This document shows, one piece after another, positions 22,784 through 30,193 of a stretch of DNA of 41,556 nucleotides. Numbering within the stretch: the stretch's first letter is position 1; every line of letters begins with the position of its first letter. The stretch is from JBDTES01 sp039922435. Lineage in GTDB: Bacteria; Patescibacteriota; Saccharimonadia; Saccharimonadales; UBA4665. Location of the stretch: the NCBI GenBank assembly GCA_039922435.1, contig JBDTES010000016.1, forward strand, positions 1 to 41,556, read 5' to 3'. The notes below the pieces were generated by a model that was not told the DNA's origin, made no database searches, and saw only the letters and a program-made list of their open reading frames with translations. The position numbers were made by a program, and so were the translations under genes.

Positions 22784-23473
22784 ATGAGATTACTGCTGAC
22801 ATCGAACGGTTTGTCGAACGACTCAATCGCGCACGCTCTAGAAGAGCTTACTGGCAAGAAGCCAACGGATACCAAGATTGCCTTTATTCCAACGGCCGCT
22901 AATCCAGACAGGGAAAATAAGGATTGGCTAATCGAAGACTTATATAACATACACAGTCGTGGTTATTATGTCGATATTATTGATTTGCCAGCTATAACTC
23001 AAACCAAATTAAAGCAAGCACTAGATAATGTAGACGTGATTTTTGTCGGTGGTGGTAATACCTTCTATTTGAGCTATTGGATTCAAAAAAGTGGGCTATC
23101 AGGTATGCTACCAGAATTATTAAAATCGAAGGTTTATGCCGGTATTAGCGCTGGCAGCATGGTGGCTGGGAGAAGTCTCAAGCTATCATCCCAAATCGAT
23201 GAATCCCCTATAACATTTGCAGATAATAACTATGATCTGATTGGTCCAACCGGCGAATCTTCTGCCAAAACTTTGAATCTAACCGATATAGTATTTACCC
23301 CACATTTAAATTCAGAGTATTTCAAACTGGTTAGGAAAGATATATTGATAGAAAAAGCCAAAGGGCTAAAATGGCCAGTTTACGCCCTCGATGACAACTC
23401 AGCCCTAAAGATTGTAGACGACAAGATAGAAGTAATATCAGAAGGTGACTGGACATTCATAAAACCTAAGTAG
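22784..23473 (+). CDS. Peptidase E (S51 family) homologue
   Basis: A 229-aa cytosolic Ser peptidase family protein; characterised peptidase E cleaves Asp-X dipeptides, and other S51 members are cyanophycinases. The nucleophile elbow GISAGS has Ser122, preceded by the GGGNTFYL loop (residues 89-96) that forms the oxyanion region; IAFIPTAANP is also typical. The frame extends 7 codons upstream to an ATG at 22763, but TATACT (22772-22777) lies inside that stretch and 6 nt before the ATG at 22784, so the shorter form MRLLLTSNGLSND is chosen. A decayed copy of its last codons lies at 25479-25508. Confidence 0.88.
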   Translation: MRLLLTSNGLSNDSIAHALEELTGKKPTDTKIAFIPTAANPDRENKDWLIEDLYNIHSRGYYVDIIDLPAITQTKLKQALDNVDVIFVGGGNTFYLSYWIQKSGLSGMLPELLKSKVYAGISAGSMVAGRSLKLSSQIDESPITFADNNYDLIGPTGESSAKTLNLTDIVFTPHLNSEYFKLVRKDILIEKAKGLKWPVYALDDNSALKIVDDKIEVISEGDWTFIKPK

Positions 23474-23627
23474 CCGAGAAGACGCTACTAGCCGGAGCCA
23501 CACAACTGCAATCAGGACTCGGTTAGGCAACTTTAATGCTTACTCCAAGGGATAGGCTTAAGTCTACAATTGAGAAAGTAGTCACTAGACTAAGAGAAGC
23601 GGCTTACAATATAAGCGCACTTCGAAC

Positions 23628-25361
23628 ATGGCCGATGCTAAAGGCCAAGCTAACATTCCACTTCACAACCATTGCAGAGGAAAAGTTATAGTGCTTAACG
23701 TTGCATATACTATAAGTTTATTAGAAAATAAGCGCATGTATCACGATAACGTAGAGTTGAGACATCTACCTGGGGCTTCCCCTGAGATAGACGCATCTTA
23801 TGCACGAATACCGTGCGGTCAGATTGATGACCTCCCTGGCTCCGACTGGCAAAGCGGTAATATGTTTAAGGGCACATCTTTCGTACCAAATTGCAACATG
23901 GATACTGCAACTTTTTACGATCCAGTATGGAAAGATAAGTTAGTTATTAACGACGGCAACATGAATCCAGTACTTGAAGACATCTTTTATAATAAATCTG
24001 TACGTAGATTACAGGCTGTCGAGCAGTTAACGCTACCCCCAGAGTATTCGACTATACCAAACACTGGCGCATTCTCTAGATTCGAGCATATCTGGGGGAG
24101 TGCTTTGTTTGTCAGACAAATAACTGATAGGTATCAAATAGCCGAGCCATATGCTACCGAATTACTATTACGAACCCTAGTTTCGGATATCGGTCACACG
24201 TTTGGGTCACACCTTGGAGATTGGATGTTTCAAGGAATGGGTGAATCTGAAAATCAGCATGATATCGAGTTGGCTTCTTATCTTGGAGCTGTTGGAGTAA
24301 CGACTATTTTAGAGGCTCATGGTTTTGTGCCCGCAAATATCATATTTCCAGAAGTCAACGACTGGGTTGAATCAACCCAGCCTGATTTGTGCGTTGATAG
24401 AGTAGATTACGGCCTCAGGGAGATGGATCGCTGGAATACGATCATTGCCAACGCAGGGTTTAGTTCTGCCGACTTTGTGTTAACTCCAGACAACATGCTT
24501 GCTATGAAAGACCAGCAACGCGCCCGGCTATTTGCTGAAGGATTCTTATTGCTATCCCAAGAACATTGGTCTGAGCCAACGCACCGTTTCATACTTGATA
24601 TGTTGATGCTTAGAACTAAACTCTTTTATGGGAACGGCGGGGCACCACGCAGCTGGGTGTTCGACCCAGATTTAACTGCCGAACAAGCGCTAATACCACT
24701 CCACGAAATTCACCCACGCGATCTAATGTACGTAACTGATCCTGCCCAGGCACAAGCCTATATACTTCAACGTCCCGAAGAAATAGTAATTCACAGTCTT
24801 ATGGCAAGAGTTGCTAAACACCACCGACAGATCATATGGCCAGACCGGAGTCAACGGATAGCAGATTATATGATTCAGTTTGATCAGGATAATTACCCTG
24901 ATGTCCTAAGGAGCAAGCGATTTAATAAGTTAGAGACCGATTTTAGCTATAAACTAGAGGATGATACTGGTAGCTTCACGCTATTAAGAACAGATGAAGC
25001 CAATCTCACTAAAGACAACAAATCTATTGACCTACCACTTGTAACTCTCAAATCACGGCAGGTCGACCCACTGGTTGAGTCAGATAGAGGATTCGTACGA
25101 CTAAGTGACATAGACCCGACTTTTGCTGAGCGACTAGTGGACCATAGTAGAATAATGTCACAGAAGTATGTAGCTAGGTTAGTACTTTATGGCGAGACGG
25201 ATAATGCCCTACGTGATGCAATAACTACAATCGAGGCTAAGTGGCAAAAACGACTGGATACGTCCAGGCGAATGTCGCCAGCAGAACTCAGAAGTTTAGT
25301 CTCAGTAAGTGCTATGGAAATATTTGGAGAATATCCATTTATGACTTTCCACTCTTACTAA
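23628..25361 (+). CDS. HD-domain (dGTPase-like) protein with altered HD motif
   Basis: Up to 577 aa. The central region resembles dNTPase/HD phosphohydrolases: FSRFEHIWGSALF (His154), then LVSDIGHTFGSHLGDW and DRVDYGLREMD (Asp257). In the family the second block reads HDIGH; here the His is Ser (Ser186-Asp187), removing one metal ligand, so the protein may be inactive, use other ligands, or bind rather than cleave nucleotides. Helices follow, then a C-terminal region without recognised domain. Start is uncertain: 23628 has TACAAT 17 nt upstream, but ATG 23736 (MYHDNVELRHLPG) also follows a TATACT-like box. The N-terminal ~36 residues do not look like a signal peptide. Confidence 0.68.
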   Translation: MADAKGQANIPLHNHCRGKVIVLNVAYTISLLENKRMYHDNVELRHLPGASPEIDASYARIPCGQIDDLPGSDWQSGNMFKGTSFVPNCNMDTATFYDPVWKDKLVINDGNMNPVLEDIFYNKSVRRLQAVEQLTLPPEYSTIPNTGAFSRFEHIWGSALFVRQITDRYQIAEPYATELLLRTLVSDIGHTFGSHLGDWMFQGMGESENQHDIELASYLGAVGVTTILEAHGFVPANIIFPEVNDWVESTQPDLCVDRVDYGLREMDRWNTIIANAGFSSADFVLTPDNMLAMKDQQRARLFAEGFLLLSQEHWSEPTHRFILDMLMLRTKLFYGNGGAPRSWVFDPDLTAEQALIPLHEIHPRDLMYVTDPAQAQAYILQRPEEIVIHSLMARVAKHHRQIIWPDRSQRIADYMIQFDQDNYPDVLRSKRFNKLETDFSYKLEDDTGSFTLLRTDEANLTKDNKSIDLPLVTLKSRQVDPLVESDRGFVRLSDIDPTFAERLVDHSRIMSQKYVARLVLYGETDNALRDAITTIEAKWQKRLDTSRRMSPAELRSLVSVSAMEIFGEYPFMTFHSY

Positions 25362-25478
25362 CATCGTAACAACCTCAGTAAATCAAACCTCTACCAGGCT
25401 AGTTAAGGAATAGCTAGTCTGTAAACTACAATCAATTATAAAATTAGGTGTACTACATAAAATTAACCCACAATAGTA

Positions 25479-25508
25479 GGCGACTGGACACTTATAAAGC
25501 CCAAGTAG
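25479..25508 (+). pseudogene. Relic of a second peptidase E gene (last 10 codons)
   Basis: This stretch reads G-D-W-T-L-I-K-P-K-stop, nearly identical to the end of the peptidase E gene (GDWTFIKPK-stop). The DNA matches at 25 of 30 positions; all five differences are transitions and three are silent third-position changes. The upstream part of the gene is gone or unrecognisable. The rest of the 249-nt gap (25362-25610) shows nothing else. Confidence 0.6.
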
Positions 25509-25610
25509 ACCACTTTTTAGCAAGAACATAAGGTCTAGAAAGTTCATCGAAATGTCTGGTAAAACATAAAATGGCTGGACTCTCTATTGTTCTCGATAGA
25601 TAATAGTTAA

Positions 25611-26108
25611 ATGACGACCCTACCGGCTAGCACTAAAAGAATTATTACTGATCTACAATCACATGGTATTGAACCAATCTTATATGGTTCCCAGGGTGTG
25701 TCTCTGTATATCGGGGCTTTTAAACAGTTCGGTGATATTGATTTACTTATTGATGATTCTTGGCTCAGCCAGGACTGGGATGAATTATTAAGGATTATGC
25801 AAACATTCGGCTTCCTATTGCACGACATACACGAACACAAATTTGTTAGCACTGAAGATATTCATGTTGGGTTTGCTAGCAATAATATACTTGTTCGGGA
25901 CGGCATCACAGACAGACTAGAAGATGTAATTACAATCTTAGGTGTCGACGATATCGCGGTTCGAACACTGAAACCGGAAGCCTTCAAAAAAGCCTACGAA
26001 TTCAGCCAGAAAGACGGCTACCGCCAAGCTGCTCGTGGCAAAAAGGACGGGGAAGTACTCATCTTGATTATCGACTACCTAAAGCAAAACCCTAGTTCAG
26101 CAGACTAA
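25611..26108 (+). CDS. Nucleotidyltransferase-fold hypothetical protein
   Basis: A 165-aa soluble protein with the start of a nucleotidyltransferase-like fold: ILYGSQGVSLYIGAFKQFGDIDLLIDD (about residues 22-48). The G-S motif and the D-x-D pair (DIDLL) are the usual metal-binding elements. This is followed by VTILGVDDIAVRTLKPEAFKKAYEFS. It resembles conserved hypotheticals of the MNT/aminoglycoside nucleotidyltransferase-like type; there is no HEPN partner gene beside it, so a toxin-antitoxin role is not supported. Promoter TGGACT (25576-25581), 17 bp, GATAAT (25599-25604), 6 nt before the ATG: leaderless. Confidence 0.65.
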   Translation: MTTLPASTKRIITDLQSHGIEPILYGSQGVSLYIGAFKQFGDIDLLIDDSWLSQDWDELLRIMQTFGFLLHDIHEHKFVSTEDIHVGFASNNILVRDGITDRLEDVITILGVDDIAVRTLKPEAFKKAYEFSQKDGYRQAARGKKDGEVLILIIDYLKQNPSSAD

Positions 26109-26338
26109 GTTAAAGAAAAACTTATGATGTAGCCTGTCTTTCTGAACGCCTCAATGCTGATACAAACACATAATAATATGGATGTTCATAATTTTCTGGA
26201 ATACTTTGAAATACAACCATAGTCAAAATAGCTTAGTGCCAATAACAATTAAAGCTAACTTCTTGCAATTTATAGCCTAGGACTTCTTCATTGTTACCTC
26301 GATACTGTTACAAAATAATTATTCGATAGCTTATTTTT

Positions 26339-26372
26339 AATTATAGGAGTAGTCTGATTATTAATAATTTAA
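26339..26372 (+). repeat. 34-nt intergenic repeat, copy 1
   Basis: The stretch containing GAGTAGTCTGATTATTAATA matches 34152-34185 at 30 of 34 positions. It lies 17 nt before the ATG of the next gene, and may include its promoter. The rest of the 280-nt gap upstream (26109-26338) holds no recognisable feature. Confidence 0.5.
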
Positions 26373-26388
26373 TGTCGGGGAGTATAAG

Positions 26389-26715
26389 ATGGCATCAGAT
26401 AGTTCAAGTCAAGGTAGCGTTTGGGTCGGTTTGGCATTTATAGTTGTCGTTATTGTTATCATCGTCGTTCTCGTTAAATTAAGCCACAAACGAACCCGTG
26501 GAAAGTACTGGATTGGCAAAGTAACTGATAAAAGAATCTCTAAATCGACTGATGAAGACGGCGAAACCACTGTCACCAATTTACTATTAGTAACCATGGA
26601 CGGTGCCACCAAACCTAAGAAATTTGCTGTAAACGCCGCGTTGTACAACCAGTTTGCTGTTGGCGATAAAATCGAAAAGAAACTGGGCGAACTAAACCCA
26701 TCCAAAGTCGCCTAG
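26389..26715 (+). CDS. Small single-span membrane protein, hypothetical
   Basis: A 108-aa protein with a short polar N-terminus, one very hydrophobic span (about residues 10-31, VWVGLAFIVVVIVIIVVLV) and a basic stop-transfer (KLSHKRTRGKYW). The beta-rich cytosolic domain is WIGKVTDKRISKSTDEDGETTVTNLLLVTMDGATKPKKF. The domain has the look of small OB/SH3-like folds, but I recognise no family. GGGGAG precedes the ATG by about 10 nt, so it uses Shine-Dalgarno initiation. It is monocistronic; function unknown. Confidence 0.65.
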   Translation: MASDSSSQGSVWVGLAFIVVVIVIIVVLVKLSHKRTRGKYWIGKVTDKRISKSTDEDGETTVTNLLLVTMDGATKPKKFAVNAALYNQFAVGDKIEKKLGELNPSKVA

Positions 26716-26840
26716 CTTTAGATCAAAGATTCCGTAGGTTCATATTCAACCAGTCGAGCCAAACTCACGCAGACTATAAATTCAAAATGTAATAAGAAAT
26801 TCAGTTAGTACCTAAGACAAGCCCAATTAAGGTATTCGCA

Positions 26841-27113
26841 CTATAGTAATTTAGTATCGATACCAATCGTGGATAGCCCTTCACGGTTTAGGGTATAGAA
26901 GTTTTCGGTTCGTTGCTTCGAAACTAGTATAACCTCGGCACTAGCTAACTTATTAATGTGGTGGCTAATAGTCGGCTGCGATAATTTGCTAACGCAGTCG
27001 CACCGACTAGCGATATCACTATATTTGAGTGGCTTATCACCCCTAGCCAAGCACTGCACGATTGTCAGCCGGACGTCATCACCAAGGGCTTTAAATACTT
27101 TAGTAGCTACCAT
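26841..27113 (-). CDS. ArsR-family winged-helix regulator
   Basis: A 90-aa ArsR/SmtB-type repressor: FKALGDDVRLTIVQCLARG (helices 1-2), YSDIASRCDCVSKLSQPTISHHINKLASAEVI (recognition helix with SQPTISHHINKL), and a beta wing (LVSKQRTENFYTLNREG). A CDC pair (SRCDCVSK) lies just before the recognition helix, near the place where ArsR proteins carry metal-binding Cys in helix 3 (ELCVCDL), so thiol-based sensing of metal or oxidant is plausible. AAGGAG lies about 9 nt before the ATG. It is divergent from the FAD oxidoreductase at 27378, with a large palindrome between, and probably regulates both. Confidence 0.85.
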   Translation of the reverse strand: MVATKVFKALGDDVRLTIVQCLARGDKPLKYSDIASRCDCVSKLSQPTISHHINKLASAEVILVSKQRTENFYTLNREGLSTIGIDTKLL

Positions 27114-27136
27114 GTTAGTTACTCCTTACTTCGCAC

Positions 27137-27188
27137 AGTATACACTAAACATAGATATATTGAAATATATCGATATAGGGTGTATACT
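27137..27188. promoter_or_regulatory. 52-bp concentric palindrome with divergent promoters
   Basis: Outer arms AGTATACAC (27137-27145) and GTGTATACT (27180-27188) and inner arms GATATATT (27154-27161) and AATATATC (27164-27171) are all centred on the same point (between 27162 and 27163). On the plus strand it contains TTGAAA (27160-27165), 17 bp, TATACT (27183-27188). On the minus strand TATACT (27142-27137) faces the ArsR gene, with a 23-nt leader. The inner repeat has the spacing of an ArsR-type operator, so repressor binding would shut both promoters. Confidence 0.65.
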
Positions 27189-27377
27189 AAATACGTTAAG
27201 CAAGACAATCGAAGTAGATGTAATAATTATATTCATTACCTAAATTGATGACTCTCGTTAACTGCAAAAATCGATACCAATTTGGTAAATAACACCATCT
27301 AATAAGTATCAATTAATTTATTACAGAACCTGCACAGCTATACTGGGCCTAAACCTAATAATAAAGGGGTTCATATT

Positions 27378-28604
27378 ATGTCAAAAGAATTAGAGGGCAA
27401 AGACGTTTCGCTATGGGTGGCAACCACTCACGAAACCGATTACCCAGTATTAAAAAATGATGAAACGATTTATGACGCCGCCATTGTCGGTGGCGGGATA
27501 ACTGGTATCGCTCAGGCATACTATTTGCAACAAAAAGGTCTTAAAGTGGTACTTATCGAGAAGGGCCACCTAGTCGAATGGACAACTGGTGGCACTACCG
27601 CTAAGTTATCCTCGCAGCATTACTTAATCTATGATTATCTCATTAAACACCATGGCGAGAAGACGGCTCAAGCCTTCGCTAATGCCAATCAGCAGGGTAT
27701 CGACCGAGTCGAAGAATTAAGTCGTGAGCTTGGTATCGACAGTGATTTTGCCAGACGAGACGCCTATGTCTACAGTCAAACTAACGACAAAATTGACGCC
27801 ATGAAAGCCGAAGTCGTAGCTGCTAAAAAGCTCGGGTTACCAGCAACCCTCGAAACCACGACAGATTTACCGTTTGACGTCACGGCGGCCGTTAAGTTTA
27901 CTAACCAAGCCCAGTTTCACCCCCGCAAATTCTTACTAGGCCTGGCTAAGCACTTTGTCGCTAACGGCGGAGTCATCTACGAACAGACCGAAGCAACCGA
28001 CATCGTGCCGGGTACACCAAATGTACTAAAGACCAAACAGGGCGAAATTAAAGCTAAAAATGTGATACAGGCTAGCGGCGAGCCGTTCTGGAAGAACGAG
28101 ATCTTCGACGGATTCATGTGGGTTAAGATGTCTTATGCCATTGCCGTTAAATTAAAAGATGCCTCGAGCTACCCTAAGAGCATGTATATTACGACCGACC
28201 ACCCGCTGCGCACAATTCGTTCGGCTAAATACGAAGATGGTCAGGTCATGATATTCGGCGGCGAAAGCCATGAATATGATGAGGCTAGCTTCGATGCCGA
28301 CTTACGCCACCAGAACCTAATAGATGATGTCCGTAAGAAGTTCGATGTCGACAAAGTCTTGTTCCGCTGGCTAGCCGGCGACTATATGCCGTACGACCGC
28401 ATGCCCTACATCGGTGCACTGCCCGGCTATCCGACCATTTTTGCTATAACTGGTTACCGAGCCTGGGGACTGGCTTGGGCTATGTCAGCCACGGCCGCTA
28501 TTGCTAATGAAATAGCTGGCCAACCAGACGACTGGGTCAAACCATTCAGCCTAGACCGTCTAGCTACCCCGATCAAACAATCAGACAAGGTTCAAGGCTT
28601 CTAG
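27378..28604 (+). CDS. FAD-dependent oxidoreductase (DAO family)
   Basis: A 408-aa flavoprotein of the glycine/D-amino-acid oxidase-like (DAO) family. The N-terminal Rossmann motif is AAIVGGGITGIAQAYYLQQKG with the acidic end of strand 2 in VVLIEKG (residues ~35-65). TTGGTTAKLSSQH and the C-terminal FAD segment (YIGALPGYPTIFAITGYRAWGLAWAMS) are typical of the YhfW-like group, which often carries a C-terminal Rieske domain; that domain is absent here. Substrate unknown. A TATACT box (27339-27344) and AAAGGGG before the ATG suggest a short leadered mRNA; the palindromic promoter further upstream may also drive it. Likely under control of the divergent ArsR protein. Confidence 0.85.
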   Translation: MSKELEGKDVSLWVATTHETDYPVLKNDETIYDAAIVGGGITGIAQAYYLQQKGLKVVLIEKGHLVEWTTGGTTAKLSSQHYLIYDYLIKHHGEKTAQAFANANQQGIDRVEELSRELGIDSDFARRDAYVYSQTNDKIDAMKAEVVAAKKLGLPATLETTTDLPFDVTAAVKFTNQAQFHPRKFLLGLAKHFVANGGVIYEQTEATDIVPGTPNVLKTKQGEIKAKNVIQASGEPFWKNEIFDGFMWVKMSYAIAVKLKDASSYPKSMYITTDHPLRTIRSAKYEDGQVMIFGGESHEYDEASFDADLRHQNLIDDVRKKFDVDKVLFRWLAGDYMPYDRMPYIGALPGYPTIFAITGYRAWGLAWAMSATAAIANEIAGQPDDWVKPFSLDRLATPIKQSDKVQGF

Positions 28605-28756
28605 AAGATCTAGGTCAACAGGGCTTAATCGGCCCGTAGAACGATTATCGACCATTCCATCACCGTGGTCGATAATCGATTTATCTTATACAAATTTTTC
28701 ACGTAATAGCTGATAGTTGCGTTATATATCTATTCATGATATGATATAACATGATT

Positions 28757-29248
28757 ATGACAGAGTTTTACACGCCAGCAGACCTACGTACCAGCTTTCA
28801 CTCCAAGTCCTATGGGGATTTTGAGCATATCAATTCACAAGGTTTTGGGAAACCTAATCCAGTGAGCACAATAGCTAGAGTGGCTTTAGACCGTCTTGTA
28901 TCTGGCGCAGAAATTAAAGCTCCAGTCGGCTACGATCGAGAAGTCCTCGAACGCACCAACTTTATGTCAGGTTATTACTCTCCCCAAAGAGTTTCTGGTA
29001 CACAGGCTGCTGAATTGGCTTTTATAGCCGACCAGCTATTAGATTTAGACAAAGTCGGAGGTATTAAACCTCCTCTCAGCACAGGAGAACATCAAGAGAT
29101 TAACTACGTAATCAACCAAGTAGAAAAAAGTATACCCAACTGGAAAGAAGTTGTTCGTGTCCCAGGTACCAACTTCCCAGGCGAGGCGACAACTATAACC
29201 TCCGCATTGCCAGAGTCACAAGCCCTAGGACAACAAGATCCATTATAA
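28757..29248 (+). CDS. Hypothetical protein, first of a coupled pair
   Basis: A 163-aa soluble, Pro/Gly-rich protein with no recognised domain. The visible segments are TEFYTPADLRTSFHSKSYGDFEH, FGKPNPVSTIARVALDRLV, GYYSPQRVSGTQAAELAFIADQLLDLDKVGG and a helical stretch with Trp (VEKSIPNWKEVVRV). TATAAC (28745-28750) sits 6 nt before the ATG at 28757; an ATG at 28751 would abut the -10 box, so the second is preferred. The next gene begins 2 nt after the stop, so the two are probably co-translated and may act together. Confidence 0.6.
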   Translation: MTEFYTPADLRTSFHSKSYGDFEHINSQGFGKPNPVSTIARVALDRLVSGAEIKAPVGYDREVLERTNFMSGYYSPQRVSGTQAAELAFIADQLLDLDKVGGIKPPLSTGEHQEINYVINQVEKSIPNWKEVVRVPGTNFPGEATTITSALPESQALGQQDPL

Positions 29249-29250
29249 TT

Positions 29251-29922
29251 ATGTCAGGAACCTTTGACCCTAACCTACTCAGACAACTCGCTAGTGGAGT
29301 CGATACAATTACCAGAACTCTACCTGATGGATATTTAGAATTATTAAGAATCGTTAAATTTAGTCCTACAAACAGCATCGAGCCAGGGGAAGGCTTGGCT
29401 ACACTAGCTGATATAGCTACAAGCTTCCGGGATTCTGTACCTGAGACAATTAAGAAAAGTGTGGCCCAATCATGGTCCAAGTCTAATAACTTATTGACTC
29501 CAACCCAACCAGGCGTGACCAGTCTGTCAGAGGAATACACTAGGCCAAAAACAGAAGCTGAATATACATATGAAGAATCAACTATGTGGGCTAGATTCAT
29601 GGGCGGTATAGGTTCTGGCCCTAATCCAATTACACGACAGACTGCCGTTGACGCACTCGGGGATTTAAATACAGGCATACAACATGATCTAAGTAATATC
29701 AGGGAATACCCGCCAGGGGACGGCGAAGATAGAGATGTATTCAGTAGGGCTAAAGGAATACTAGGCGGAACGCCGTACATAATCGGGAGGCTGGTGCTGC
29801 CAGATATGACAAGCATCGAAGCTCATCAAGCATACTCAATAGATTCAGATCAGTTCCCTGATGCCGTCGATGAAGCAATCCGTCGAGCCGAAGTTTCAGT
29901 TTTTGAAACTCGAGAAGCATAA
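29251..29922 (+). CDS. Hypothetical protein, second of a coupled pair
   Basis: A 223-aa soluble protein, acidic, with predicted helices (LLRQLASGVDTITRTLPDGYLELLRIVKF; LADIATSFRDSVPETIKKSVAQSW) and a Gly-rich middle (MGGIGSGPNPITRQTAVDALGDL). No signal peptide, membrane span or catalytic motif is evident and I recognise no family. It starts 2 nt after the preceding stop codon, with no separate ribosome binding site, so translation is probably coupled. A long open frame on the opposite strand over this gene is a shadow. Confidence 0.6.
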   Translation: MSGTFDPNLLRQLASGVDTITRTLPDGYLELLRIVKFSPTNSIEPGEGLATLADIATSFRDSVPETIKKSVAQSWSKSNNLLTPTQPGVTSLSEEYTRPKTEAEYTYEESTMWARFMGGIGSGPNPITRQTAVDALGDLNTGIQHDLSNIREYPPGDGEDRDVFSRAKGILGGTPYIIGRLVLPDMTSIEAHQAYSIDSDQFPDAVDEAIRRAEVSVFETREA

Positions 29923-29986
29923 AGATACTCACCGCAAGGCCACAGGGCCTCGACCAAGCCATACGATTAGATTTCCTAGGCTGCTA

Positions 29987-30015
29987 TTGACATTAGCGTT
30001 ATTATTTGCTACAAT
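29987..30015 (+). promoter_or_regulatory. Near-consensus promoter of the RNase J transcript
   Basis: TTGACA (29987-29992), 17 bp, TACAAT (30010-30015). The start near 30022 leaves a leader of about 170 nt before the RNase J ATG. The leader contains a 17-codon frame (30040-30093, MKFIGSPSGNHQISLYE) and a hairpin GCTGCC-AGTTC-GGCAGC (30135-30151). Confidence 0.75.
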
Positions 30016-30193
30016 AGCATCAAGATAAAGTAATCTCTTATGAAATTTATAGGTTCTCCCTCTGGAAACCACCAAATCAGTTTATACGAATAGTCTTAGA
30101 TAGTTTTTGCAGGTAAAATCTCTTTTTATAATTTGCTGCCAGTTCGGCAGCCAGAAAACTTAATCCAGAAAATATTAAAAAATAAGGAACAAT

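Noticed and set aside
29193..29816. 207-aa open frame on the minus strand over the hypothetical pair
   Set aside because: It is antisense to two genes with better start signals; composition is Ser/Leu/Val-rich as expected for a shadow frame.
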